Below the pieces are notes generated by a model. It saw only the letters and a program-made list of their open reading frames with translations. It was not told where the DNA came from and did not search any database. Made by a program: the position numbers and the translations under genes. DNA of 64,000 bases from Euglena gracilis (Eukaryota; Euglenida; Euglenophyceae; Euglenales). The stretch lies in the NCBI GenBank assembly GCA_039621445.1, contig CP154955.1, positions 45,283,540-45,347,539 of the forward strand. Direction: 5' to 3'. Positions 1-54,833 of the stretch are shown in pieces (positions within the stretch are counted from its first letter, which is position 1; the number at the start of each line of letters is the position of its first letter).

Positions 1-26
1 TGTGTGTAAGAGAGAGAGAGAGAGGT

Positions 27-291
27 ATTTTTTTCAGTTTTGTGACCGGGGGGAGGGGACAGAAGCTTTAGTGCAACCAAGGGGAGGGGTGGGTGGGTGG
101 GTGGGTGCCGAGCCCCCCTGAGGGGAGTGGGTTCCCCGCCGGAGGCGAAGTTTTCTTCTATTTTCAAAGAAAATTTGGTCCCCAAAATTGACCCTCAAAA
201 GTGGGTCCCCCCAAGCTCCCCCTGGGGTCCTCCGGGGATGGGTGGGTGGGTGGGTGAGTACCCCCCGAGTCCTAGAAAAAAACCTCTGGTG
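27..291. mobile_element. AGGGGTTTTTTT-family TIR element, diverged copy
   Basis: The left end AGAGGTATTTTTTTCAG is the inverse of the right end CCTAGAAAAAAACCTCTGG. Between them are C-run and G-run arms. There is no coding capacity. It lies in a transporter intron and belongs with the copies at 13898, 16542, 20305 and 23930. Confidence 0.55.
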
Positions 292-419
292 TGTGTGTTG
301 TGTGTGTGTGTGTGTGTGTGTGTTGTGTATTGTGTGTGCGGATGTGACCCATGTGTGTGATCCCCAAAGAATTTGCCCCACCCCTCCATGCCACCCAATT
401 TCTCCCACAAAAATCAGGC

Positions 420-643
420 AGGGAGCGTCGCTTAAGCCGAAGTGGACCCCATCACCAGGGGGGGGGGTCCAGCCAGCCAGCAGCCTTACGCCTTTTCCCA
501 GCCAGCAGCCCCAGACCCCCCTCCCGTAGGGCCAGTACCATCCGGAGGACCCCTGTATGGGGGGTCAGCCACCAGCCTTTTTCCAGCCAGCCCAATTTTT
601 CCCACCCTCTGAGCTGGACCCCCCAGGTTATTAAGCGACGCCC
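420..643. mobile_element. Small TIR element, GGGCGTCGCTTAA family
   Basis: The left end GGGAGCGTCGCTTAAGCC pairs with the right end GGTTATTAAGCGACGCCC. The interior repeats the CCAGCCAGCCAGCAGCCTTTTTCC module that recurs in other elements (13940, 14300, 40190, 41060, 63760). It is non-coding. Confidence 0.55.
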
Positions 644-831
644 GGGTCGCTGCCCCTTCTGGGTGATGGGTCTCGCGCCGGGCCGGGGGGAGGGTCCCCT
701 CTCTCAGCCGGGGGTCTTAAAGCGAAGCCTGGTCTGCCGCGGCGTGCGCTCCGGGCACGTGCGCATCCCAATGGCTCGCTGGGATGTTTGCCAGAAGAGC
801 TCCCGGCCCTGCGACCTTTGTCCGGCGCCAG

Positions 832-6795
<5,964 letters not shown>

Positions 6796-7908
6796 CAGAG
6801 GAGCAGGCCGGGTGGCTGTCCGATGCACACACACACATCCCCCACCCCACCTCCACCCCTGTGACGTCCCATGTGGCTCGCCAAAGGGTTTCGCTGACCG
6901 GTGCCCTTCGACGCCCCTCTTTCGTTCGTATTGTACAGTACCCAGATGCATATCTCCGGCCGCGCCGGACGCCGGTGGCTGCCATTCCAGTCGTTGCGTG
7001 TTCCGGGACATGTTTCATGTGCCAGTCCCGGCTGAGGTGAAAGCCATCCAGTTGTTTGTTGACAAGGTGCCTGTTGAAGGACCCTAACATGGGAAGAGTC
7101 CCGCAAAAAGCGCTGTCTGTCATCGTATTAAATGCACCAATGGAACCTTGAGATTTTTTGGGTTTTTTTGAATTGGTAGCGGAGGCAATCAGTATGCGGG
7201 GTGGTGGTCTATTGCCAGCGATAGGACAGAAACGGCGGCCAAATCTCAGAAGTCTTTGGCTGGTGCCGGGTGGCTTAGTTCCATGGGAGGAGAAAGCCAC
7301 CCCCCTTCAGTGTGTTCAGCCTTCTGGGGGTCGGAAGGCGGCGCGAGGGGCCACCAGGGTACATTTCACGATCTGCTCCAGTTCCCCACCCCGTGGCGGA
7401 AACCATCCGTTTGCCGACAGAAAGATTTCTGTCGGCGACAGCCGCACGAAGCACGAAGCATTTCAAGTCCACTGAGCCATCGCCAAGTCACAGATTTTAT
7501 TATGCACACCCCAGTTCCCCCACGGCCCTGCCGAGCTTAAACTGACCGGCCGGAGAGGGGTCCCGGAGTGCCCTGGAGTGCCTGGGCGGCAGGTTTCAAC
7601 TCACCGGGGGGGGGGGGCGGTGCCTACCTGGCCATGTGCCAAAGTATGCCCAGAATGGTCTAGGCGCCGAAGTGCATTGACCGAGTGCCCACCCCCAGGC
7701 GGGCGGGGGGAGGGGTGTGGGCTTACAGTGCCTACTCACAGGCAGGCACCCTCCAGGACAGGATCGGCCTTGCCGTGCAATCCAAGAGTTTCAAAGTTGT
7801 CGAGATGCAGAGCCAAGAAGTTGGTACTGGTTCAAAGCGATTTGATGAACCCCTCGTGTGACGCCTCCTCCCCGCCCCACACCCCGCGCCTTCCCACCTG
7901 CAGGCGTA
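6796..7908. other. Intergenic region between transporter and kinase genes
   Basis: This 1.1-kb stretch lies between the transporter stop codon and the kinase start codon. I see no exon with family similarity. It should contain the 3' end of the first transcript and the promoter and any 5' UTR exon of the second: a polypyrimidine tract and AG sit just before the kinase ATG (acceptor at about 7903), so the start codon may lie in a second exon. Confidence 0.4.
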
Positions 7909-14592
<6,684 letters not shown>

Positions 14593-14798
14593 GCTCATCC
14601 CCCAACCCCCCCCCCCCCGGGCATCGCTCGGCACCACTGCTGACACCAAGAAAATGTGGCGCCACCAAGTAGCCGGAGGGCCCCCCAGAGCCCCAGAGGG
14701 GGGGAGGGGGTCCCACCAGCCAGCAGCTTTTGTCAGCCAGTAGCCTTTTCCCGTCCCCAGCCACCCAGTGTTCTATTTGCGCCGTTTTCCTGGCGCAG

Positions 14799-15873
14799 AC
14801 GCTGCCAACTTCAGAACCGACCGAGAACAGCGCTCCGGGTCCCCGCCGCCGAGAGGGGTGAGGCGGAGGAGGAGGGGGCCTGGGCCCAGCTACCAGCGGT
14901 ACACCGCCCAGCCTGCGCTGGAGCTCCTGGCCGCGCTGCCGCCGCCGCCGCCGCCGCTGCCGGACGGGCTGACCGGTAGTGCAGCCGCCGCGGCTTGGCC
15001 CGCCCCATGGCCGGTGTGGCCAGAGCGGCGGTTGCGTGTGCCGGGGAAATGCAGGTTGTGTGACGGTGGTTTTCCGGCCCCGCGGGGCGGTTTCGGGGAA
15101 GACAGAGAAAGAAAAGTTGCCTGCGATACCCTACGCTTCAGCTGCTTCAGCTGGCGGTGGGTCCTGGAAGCGCCTCAAATTATTTTTGCTCCATCCGTAT
15201 GGGCACCGCTCTTGGAATGTGCCAAGATGCGGATGTCCCCAGGTTGGCATTGGCCGGCGAGCCGCTTGATTTGGGCCAACGGAGGCCAAGCAGGGTTTGT
15301 GGGATCTATGCCGTGGCCAGGTCGTTTGGCTGTGTTGCACACCGCCGGAGGGGGCCAACCAGTGAGGCCTATTTGCCGATCAAGGATCTTTTGTGAAAAA
15401 ATTGGGGTCTTTTGGGGCAGAGCTGAATGCAGTGGATACACCCGGTGCAGGATCCACCATTTGGGGTCACCAAAAATCCGACTTGGCCTGGAAGAATGAC
15501 CGAAGCCCCAGAATTCCCAGCAAGCCCTCCGCTGCCGAAGGTATGGATGCCCAGGAAAGTGACCAACCTTGGTTCTGCTTGGGGCTGATTTCACGGCACT
15601 TTTTCTCCCACAAGTACGCCCTGGCTTTTTTCCAACACATTTTGTGTTCCGCGACATCCTTGTCGGGGACCCGCTGTCCACCCCATCGACGCGACGCTGA
15701 CCACCGACGCAGTGGTGCACTCCGCCTTTCGGGTCGTGCTGGACTGCCTCGTCCGCCGTGGCCGCCTCGCCCCTCCTCCCCACCCGCCGCTCTGCCCTGC
15801 CCTGACCCCGGACGACTGCATCCACTGCCGCAACGAATGCCGACCGGAAGGCAACCAACCGTCATTGCGGTGA
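14799..15873 (+). CDS. Phase-consistent exons, kinase C-terminus or a separate small gene
   Basis: Three exons join in phase: 14799-14857, 14897-14975 and 15713-15873 (TGA). Their third codon positions are almost all G or C, like neighbouring exons, which is the main evidence for coding. The deduced peptide has a proline-rich stretch (ALPPPPPPLPDGLT), a helical segment VHSAFRVVLDCLVRRGRL and a cysteine cluster CIHCRNEC that could bind metal. I do not recognise the family. They follow the last kinase exon by 206 bp, so they may be its C-terminal extension (total about 270 residues), but the joining phase (kinase exon phase 0, this exon phase 1) does not fit without a non-canonical site. They could instead be a separate gene. 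Confidence 0.4.
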
Positions 15874-16363
15874 CCTCTGTGGCGTTCTCAGCGCTTCCCT
15901 ACCTGTTTGGCGCAGAACTAGTCCATCGGTCCATCCCCCGAAATGTGTGGCCAGGTGACCGGCTGACCGGAACTGGTTCGATGGAAACAACTCCCCGAGG
16001 AAAGGGGTATCTTTCTGTGGGCATCGGATTTATCTTTTGAAAAGCGGCTTTGTTGGTCTTTGGAGCAAACAGCATCAGGAAACAGCATCGGCTTTTTTTG
16101 TGAGGACATTATTGTGCGCCCCTGCTGTGGTCTGTCAACAAAAAGGCTCATCTTTTTTGTATGGTTATAAATGTCCTGTTTGATGTTATGTGTGTTTTCT
16201 CCATTGCATGCAAATCGGAAGCATACTTCCCTCCGAGGGTTTTTTAATGTGAAATCCCGACCAAACATCAAGTGAAGTTTGGCTTTGTGTTGCGCATAGA
16301 ACGCCATGTACACTGTCCGTGACGTTGTTGACCTTGAGCCCTCCCCTCCCCACAGCCGACCCC
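15874..16363. other. Intergenic region upstream of Ndc80
   Basis: This is about 490 bp of AT-richer sequence between a plausible stop codon and the Ndc80 ATG. A pyrimidine tract ending in CACAG at 16355 lies 8 bases before the ATG, so the start codon may be in a second exon behind a 5' UTR intron. No promoter element is recognisable. Confidence 0.35.
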
Positions 16364-37583
<21,220 letters not shown>

Positions 37584-38883
37584 CCGCCGTCGTCGTTGAT
37601 GCATTCCCTGCCACCCCGACCTGTGCCGTCCCTTTGGCGATTGGCGAGGGAAACGTCCAGCCCAGGTATCCATGATGCATGGTGTGTGCCATAACGCATT
37701 CCGAGATTTTTGTGGAAAAGAGGGCTACAGAAATCGCAGCAATGCAGGCAAAATCCCGATAACCATTGGGAACATCACCGGGTCATTTGAGTCCTCTGGC
37801 CATTTGAAGAAGTGTCTTCGCAAACAAGGGGAGCCTCGATGTGGCTTGGAGACGTTTGCTGATGGACGGCATATTTCTGAAGAAAGGCAAATTACTGATT
37901 TCCCGTTGTGGGGAATTCAGTGCATGCCATGAGAGCGTTCGGTTGCTTCGAAAGCAACGCGGTATATTTTTATCAATTTGGATTGGGAGCAGAGGACACG
38001 TTTCACTTTCCTTCCTCCCTTGTCTTTCAATTCCGAACGTTTTTTTTTCGTTTGTAGATGTACATAATCCCTTCCTCTGGGTCGCCACCATTTATGTGGC
38101 GCACTTTCCCGTGTTATATCCCCTTACCTTGTGAATTCAACACTGCACACGTGGTTGTTGGTCCCATCCTTGCAACCTGCAATATGATTTTATGTCTCAC
38201 GTGTCAACCAAAGGTATGAGATGGACTGGTATTTGATAAATGATGGGAGACACACTGACTCCCACACAAGTGTGCATGCGCGCACGGACGGACACACACA
38301 GTGAGGGGGGCTTGCTGTGCGCACAACTTAATTAAACTGGGTTGTTTGTTTCTTTGTGACCCCCGTAATAACCCCCAAGTTAATTTTGCATTGTCTTGAA
38401 GCTGTTTTGCTCGGCTAACCTTTGAAGGAAGGAAGCCCGAAGGAGATCTATTTAGTTAATTTTTCCCCTCTTCAGAACAGAACAATGAAAAAACTGAAGC
38501 ATTATCTTTTTTGAAATCAGGAGGCAGTAGGCGCAAAAAAACTGGAATGCCACAATGTTTTGTTGTGAAATGAAACAGAGTATCAAGGTTATAAAATTGT
38601 CAGCAAAAAAAGCATTTGACATCAATTTGAACTTAGGGGGAAGGCCGAAAATGTCCGAAAATTTGTCCATATAATCCCCTCTTCACAAGGGGGAAAAATG
38701 AAAAATTGTGTCTTTTCTGGGAAGGGATTGAGGGACAGAGGGCATCTTTACAGGGAAGAGGAGGCAAGCACAAGAAATAATACAAATTGCCACATTCTTT
38801 GTTGTCCGATGAATATTCAAAATGCCTTAATTATCAGTAAGAACTCATCTGACAGCGAAATGCTTTCACGAAATGCGGTTCAT

Positions 38884-39362
38884 TGACCAGGCTGAATTTG
38901 AAGGTGCCCCCCCCCCCCTCGAGGGTGCCTGCCTGGATGGATGGCAGTCCACACACCTGGATCCGACCCCTCCAGACACCCGGAGAGGTCGGTGGGGGGG
39001 AGGGGGAATTTTTGCCCTAGAGAAAATTTGCATGGACAAATTTCGCGGAAGCAAATCCCACGAAATATTTCCAGATATTTTTAAGGAATCCCCGAAATTT
39101 GTCGCCTGCAAAATGTGTTGCCATAAAATTTATCTGGCTCGAAAAATTTTCCCCCGGTGGGGGGGGCAAAGGAGCCTGGGCATTTGGCCCACGGGCTTCC
39201 AGCGCTGAAGTCGCAAGAACAGAGAATCCAGAAAAGCACACTGTGGGCATTTCTTGACCCGCGACCCGGCCGGTCCCGACTGCCCCCCAGCCTGGGGGGG
39301 GGGGGTGTAATACCTGTCTGCCCAGGCACTCCAGGGCACTCCGAGGCCCCCAATTTCAGCCT
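38884..39362. mobile_element. Third member of the introner family, outside a recognised gene
   Basis: Left CCAGGCTGAATTTGAAGG and right CCCAATTTCAGCCTGATAT are inverted and match the ends of the two introner-like introns. Near its right end it shares the CAGGGCACTCCGAGGCCCCC segment with the COG5 copy. It lies between genes, or in an unseen UTR intron of the next gene. Confidence 0.6.
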
Positions 39363-39758
39363 GATATCTGTCCATCAATAGGTTTAGGTACTGCCCATAT
39401 AAATTGGGCAGATGGTGAATGCTGCCCATATAGATTGGGAAGATGGGGGGGGGGCAATGAGTCCATTATTTTTCCAAGGGACAGGGTCTTTTGATTGGGT
39501 TTTTTTTGAACGGGTCGTTTTGGGGCCAAGCATACAGCAGCTTAAGTTTCATGGTGGCTTGCTGACCAAGGCATAGCTTTAGAAATTTTGACCCCACCCT
39601 CTGGGATCCAGCAGCCTTTTCCATCCCCGGACCCCCTCCCCCCCCCCCATCAACGTGTTTTATTTATGGCAGCAAGATTTTATTTGCCCCCCCCCCCCCG
39701 TGGGGGCCAAAAAAAATCTCCAGGGTGGTCGGCGAGTTTTTCGTGGTTATTGATGGGA

Positions 39759-39862
39759 TAGGGTTAGGGTTAGGATTAAGGCCTGCCCAGCTCATAGATT
39801 TGTGTTAGGTGTACAAGTTAGGCCTAGAGTTAGGCTGAACTCCTAATCCTAACCCTATTGCA
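39759..39862. repeat. Short telomere-like inverted pair
   Basis: GATAGGGTTAGGGTTAGGAT at 39759 and its near-inverse AATCCTAACCCTAT at about 39845 face each other across 65 bp. There are only two perfect TTAGGG units, so it is at most a relic. Confidence 0.55.
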
Positions 39863-41161
39863 TCGATCACACAAAAAAATTTGATCCAAATTTTTTATTT
39901 GACCCCCCGCAGTAAAATATTGCTGCTTTATTTATTTCCAGCCACCCAAAGGGCGGCTGGATTGTAACGGATTCTTCGGGGGTGAAAAGTGAGCCAAAAA
40001 TAATGGGCAAAGTGGGCGGAAAAAGGCTTGCAAATTTGGAGTCAAAAAAAATCAACTTTTTCCCCCATAATTGAGGTTTTTTTTTTGGACATTTCTGCAG
40101 TTTCAATTTTTTGGTACCCGGCTCGACCCCGGGTCGACCCAGCTGCATCCTGGGACCCCTAGGGGGGCTAGGGGGGGAGGGGGTCAGCTGGCAGCCTTTT
40201 CCAGCCAGACCAAATCGTCCAGCCCCTGAGCCGGACCCCCCAGGAGATGGGCCAAACAAACCCTGTTGCCAACCCCTGCAGCCCAAGCCTTTGGGGGCTG
40301 CAGGGGCCCCTCCACGGCTTCCCCCCCAGGGGCTAAACGGCTTTCCCCTTCCCACGCGGAAAGGGGCAATCACCGCGGAACATCTGCAGATGTTCAGCGC
40401 GGCGCAGGTGGGGGCAAAGAGCGCCCAAGGCCAAACTATGTTAGGGCCGGCGGAATTTTCAGGGTTTGGGTGGGGCTGTCGATGGTTGCGAGTCGGTGAT
40501 TTAATGGGAAGCCCCGACGCCTGGTGTGGGGTTCGACTGGCCTGGCGGGGAGAACAACGCCTCCACCTCCACACAGCACCAACACCACCCACCCTTCCCT
40601 GCTCTTTGCCCCTTGCGATCTAAAGTCAAAAAATTCGTTTGGCACTGGAATCCTGCTTGTGAATGCCAAAACGGACACGAGTCCCCCCCCCCTGGCACCT
40701 CCCTAGGGGCTCGACCAGGCGGCGTGGGTGACGTTGGGGACACCTCCCATGTGGCACCAGCATGGGAGCAGGAATGCTGCCCCCCCCCCAGGGAGGTCAG
40801 ACCCGTGTCAATTTCGCTGGCTGAATGTGAACGGTGTGTTTGAGGTGGAGGTGGTGACTTGGGCACGCAAACCTCAAGGGCAGTGCAAGGCTCTTGGCAT
40901 CGGGGTTTTACGTCCTGCTCCTGCAAAGTGGACTGATGTGGTTGGACCCTGCCCCCCCCCCTGCCGCATTATTTGGGCCGTATTTAAACCCGCTGGTTCG
41001 CTTTTTGGCGCCTGCTGCCACCTCCAGTCGGGACCCAGTTCCAGCCAGGGGGCTTTTTGGCGCCAGCCAGCTTTTTTCCAGCCACCCCAAATCCTCCAGC
41101 CTCTGAGCTGGATGCCCCGGGAGTCGCAAAGCGACGCCGTGACCCAGACACATGGGAAATC

Positions 41162-50188
<9,027 letters not shown>

Positions 50189-50663
50189 GCTCCACATGGC
50201 ACCTGCCAGATGGCACAGCACCTGCCAGATGGCGGTGCTGCCCCGACCCAACCCAACCTCCATGGTGTGGGCCCCTTTGGGGTCTGTGGGACTCCCCGCA
50301 AATGTGTGCGACGATGTCGATTCCACTGGTCAACGCGACTGTATTATTATCTGTGTCATTCCTTAAAAAACTGTGTGTTGTATTTTTTGTGTGCAGCTTC
50401 CACCACGCTATTTTTTAATCATCTTTGTGTCTCTAAAAATTCACCGATTTCTGTCTCCAAAATATTTAAAATGTATTTTTCTTTATGCAGACGTGCTTGT
50501 TTCACATCAACCTGTTCCTACCTGGTATCAAGAGGAAGACAGAGGAAAGTCATGCCGCTGCGGCAGTGAGCTGTTGCATAAGGTCCATAGCCATACGTAT
50601 GACGCTGCACGTGACCTCCGTCCGCCTCCCCAGCCCCCGGACCGCCCCGCACACCCCCATAGT
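50189..50663. other. Intergenic region upstream of COG5
   Basis: This is 475 bp between the stop codon of the hypothetical gene and the COG5 ATG. The middle is AT-rich (about 50340-50500) and the 80 bases before the ATG are GC-rich. No exon or defined promoter element is visible. Confidence 0.4.
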
Positions 50664-51779
50664 ATGGCGGCGGCGCTCGGGGACGGCGCCACGGAGCCGC
50701 CGCCACCCCTCATCGCGCAGTTCCTCGCCCCGGGCTTCGAGCCGTCGCACTACCTCCGCACGGTGCTGCGGCAGGAGCCCCCCTTCGACCTCCAGAAGGA
50801 AGAGCTGGCCGGCCACGCCGCGGGTCGGGCCGGGCTCCTCCCCGGGGTGTGGGAAGCAGCGCATTCATTGATTTTTTTTTAAAGAAATGCGCTGCCTCCT
50901 TTCGATATTTTTTTTTGGCTCGTGCGACCTAAATCCGAACATCAACTGCAGCATTTCCAATTCCAGTTCCTTTGAGCATCGTTGCATCGGCAGATTCAGT
51001 CAGACCTGAGCGTGCAGGGGATGGCCTGCAGTACGTGAAGCGCCAGCTGCAGCGGGAGGTGGCCCTGCACCACGAACGCCGCCTGGCTGGAGCCTGCTGG
51101 TTGAGCAGCAGGCGGTGGAGCAGCAGGGGAGAAATGTGTTTTCATATTTTTTTTCGCATTTTTTTGCGCATTTTCGAATTTTTTTCGGGGCCGAGCTCGA
51201 GGCAGCACCCCCCCCCCCCCTGAAGCAGCCCCCGCTGCTGGGTTTGCAATTTTTTCTTGCTCAGAATTTTTGATCAAGACTGGCCTAGTCAGCCTGGCCG
51301 TTTCCACTGCCGGTCATTTTGGGATTTGGTCGTGGTGTCCGAAGGCCTGGCGGTGGCGGGGACGAACTGATGGGGCAGGTCAGCCTGCTGAAGCAGATGG
51401 ACCAGAGCCTGGAGGGCACACGCACCGGTGTGGCGTCGCTGCAGAACTCCCTGAAGCGGCTCCGCCACGCCCATGGCCTGGTTCTCAGCGTGGCATCACG
51501 TGGAATCAAAATCAAAAAAATTTACCGTAATTCTCATTGAACAAATGGGGAGTTGTATTATATAATGCAATATATGATGATGATGGTGGTGGTGGTGATG
51601 GTGGTGGTGGTGGTGGAGGTGGTGGTGGAGGGGGGGTTCGGTTGGTATGGTGGTGGAGGTGGTGGTGGTGGTGGTGGTGGTGGTGGTGGTGGTGGTGGTG
51701 GAGGTGGTGGAGGTGGTGGTGGTGGTGGTGGTGGTGGTGGTGGTGGTGGTGGTGGTGGTGGTGGTGGTGGTGGTGGTGG

Positions 51780-51864
<85 letters not shown>

Positions 51865-54741
51865 AATACTCATAAGGATCATCCGAACAGCGATCCAACT
51901 GCAACAGGGCCTTGGCCACACCGTGAAGGAGCCCCACGACACCGCTTGCAGCCGCGTCGTCCAGCTGCGCAACATGTGGACCGCCACGGAGCTGCTCCGC
52001 CGCCTCCCGCCAGCCCGCCGCCAGCCCCCTCCCCCCGTCCCGGCCAGTACATGGCACAGCCGGTTGTTGGTGGAAATGGCAGCAGGCGTCACCACACACA
52101 GCCCGAAAAAAGTAGTGTCGCTGACAGTGAGGCAACGCCAACGCTGTTGTGCAACCCAGCACCGCACCCTTCGCAGCAGCAACACCCTCCCTGAGCCGGG
52201 CACATATGCACACACATCAAAACATCAACCCAGTCCAATACAATTCAACAGTACAACACATACACCCAAACCTTGCTTTTTTCAAAATTTGCGATGGCAT
52301 TAATGAAATGATGTCCGGGCATGGATTTCTCCTGGAATCCTGATATGGATATTATGGGTATGGCGGATAACCCCCAAATATGCATGGTTACAATGACCAC
52401 AGATGGCCATAAATAATAGCAGATGACTGCAGGGGTTTTGGCAAAGCTGACAAGGATTTTGTCTGAGAAGGAAGGGGAGGGGTCTGCAGCGTACACCAGA
52501 GCATATTTTATGCTTGTTTGTTTTTGATTGTGTTCTTTGAACGTTCCGAGTCAGAGGTTGTATTGCACTCAATCTGTTCTTTCTTAATGTATTTCTGCAT
52601 TTTTGGATGGTTTGTCCATGCAAGTGGTTTGGCAACAGGTACCTTCGGGTAAGTATGGAGATACGGGTCAAATATTTTCATGGCCAAATATTAAACAGCA
52701 CAAGTGTGCACACACTACATACGTCCGTTGCCAGCGGGCTGCCACCCAGCGGTTCACGGCGGTGCTGGCCAAGCTGCGGGAGCAGGACGCCCAGGCCAAG
52801 CTCACGGCCCCCGGGGGCCCCTCCGCGATGGCGCTGGACCTGCCCAAGGCGGCCAAGAACCTGCGGGAGGTGGAGGCCCTGCTGGAGGAGACGGACCTGC
52901 ACGGCGTGACGGTGGTGGACCAAGAGCGCGAGTGGCTGGCGACGCTGGGCAAGAGGTGTGCCGGCCGGCCGGGTGTGGATTGCATACAGTATGGTTCAGA
53001 ATCGGGGTCAAGTGGAAAGAGGTCGGTGGCTGGGGTGCATGTGAACCAGGGGGGTCCTTGAGGGACGGGGAAGTTTCTGAAGGACTAACCCCCTCTGCAG
53101 GGGGGGGGGGGGTCCGCATTATTCCACATTATTCCGCATTTTCCCGCAATTTTCCGCATATTTTCCGCATTTTTTTTGTAAATTTTCTGCATTTTTCCGC
53201 ATTTTCGCATTTGACCGCATTTTTTCCGCATTTTTCCGCATTTTCCCGCATTTTTCCGCATAATTTCCGCATTATCCCGCATTTTCCGCATTTTTCCGCA
53301 TAATTACCGCATTTTTTCACATAATTTTCACATTTTTTTCATAATTTCCGCATTTTTTGTGAATTTTTTACGTTTCAGTTTACAGAAGAGCAACTGACCC
53401 TTCTTTCGTCATTCAGGACCCTTTTTTTTCAAAAGGGTCCTAGTTCAGGTGCAAGCCCAGTTTCTGCGTGATATGTCCATCAGAGTTTTGAAATCGTTGC
53501 AGGACGGTTTGAATGTTGGCTCTGAGAAAAGCAAGGAACAAATTGAGTTTTACCGTCAACTTCGCGTGCTCAACCCAAATACTTTGCCTCTTATGTCATC
53601 AGCTCCCACAGATTACTCAGCGTTGCGTTTGGACGGATGTGATGAAGATTTCATACAATATTTGCAATGCACAAAAAGGGATATTGACGGCCCAGAGGAG
53701 TTAATTGAATGGTGGAAGACGCATCGGCCATCGGAAAATATGGAAAATATGCGGAAAAATGCGGAAAATGCGGAAAATATGTTGAAATTCTGCGGAGTTC
53801 CAGGTCACATGGAGACGACAGATATATTTCTACCTCTCAATATGCAGGGTCCCGATGCTATTTGATTTCTATCGCCGATGCCCAACCTTGCCAGAAGTCA
53901 CCGAAATGCAATGGAAAAACAAAGCACAATAAAAATGTCCAGCGGCAGTATGTCCATTGTTCAAAAGACACGGACGCAAATAGCATTTTTTTCCGCATAA
54001 TTTCCGCATAATTTTCGCATTTTCCGCATTTTTCCGCATAATTTCCGCATTTTTCCCCCGCCTGCCAGACCGCATAATTTCCTCCCCCCTGCCCTCTGGC
54101 CAAAGAACCGACCAAGGGCCAGTCCGGGATTTGAACGGGGTCGAAAATCAAAAGTTGAAAATTGAATTATTTGATGTATTGGCTGGTTTGGCAAATGTCC
54201 AAAGGAACCAGAAATCAATTTTTTCCCATTGTCGACCTTCTTTCGCCGAAAAATGTAGAATTTTTGTCCATCTTTTTCTGTGGATTCAGTTGAATGCACT
54301 GGGACAGCAGTTTTTATTTTAAATTTTCTTAAGGACTACCCTGATGTGAACGAGTGCATGCGAACAAATGCATGTGCGTGAGGGTGGGTGGGTTTTTTGT
54401 GAGAGTTTGTGAGAGTTTGTGTGCTTGTGCGTGTGCAAGTACGCTTGTGCCACGTGTACATCTCTCTCTCTTCTGAATCGGTGTTGCTGGGGGAACTCCT
54501 TGGGGGGAACTCCTTGCCGACCCGAGAGTGTGTGCTTGTGGGGGAAGTGTGTTGTCAGTCGGTGTGGGCGCGTGTGTTGTCAGTCTGTGTTGCGGTTTCG
54601 CCCCAGGCTGGCAGGTGGGGCATCGTCAGGGGTGACGACCCTGCCAACCCTCGTCCCCGACCGCTCTTGTCTGTGTGGTGCAGACCGTTACAAAGGGGCT
54701 CGGGGTCACCCTCCGGGGGGGGGGGGGCGGGGCCACGTGTA

Positions 54742-54833
<92 letters not shown>

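Larger units (their letters stand above)
1..831. other. Intron of the transporter gene with two TIR insertions
   Basis: No exon could be supported left of 832. The stretch holds a short interrupted TG array (about 291-345) and two insertion-like elements, at 27-291 and 420-643, described separately. GC-rich sequence at 650-830 ends in the acceptor that precedes the first visible transporter exon. Confidence 0.5.
37584..41161. other. Intergenic region between Ndc80 and the next gene
   Basis: About 3.6 kb with no recognisable exon. It holds the Ndc80 3' flank (37584 to about 38700, fairly unique sequence), a member of the introner family at 38884-39362, a short telomere-like inverted pair (39759-39862) and proline/C-run insertion sequence from about 40100 to 41145. 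A TG-poor, AT-rich block occupies 38100-38700. The promoter of the next gene should lie here. Confidence 0.4.

Noticed and set aside
39759-39790. A chromosome end
   Set aside because: Only two intact TTAGGG units, with genes continuing on both sides.
51496-52215. Long open frames of poly-His, poly-Ile, poly-Gly or poly-Asp on both strands
   Set aside because: They are produced entirely by the GGT and GAT arrays in a COG5 intron.
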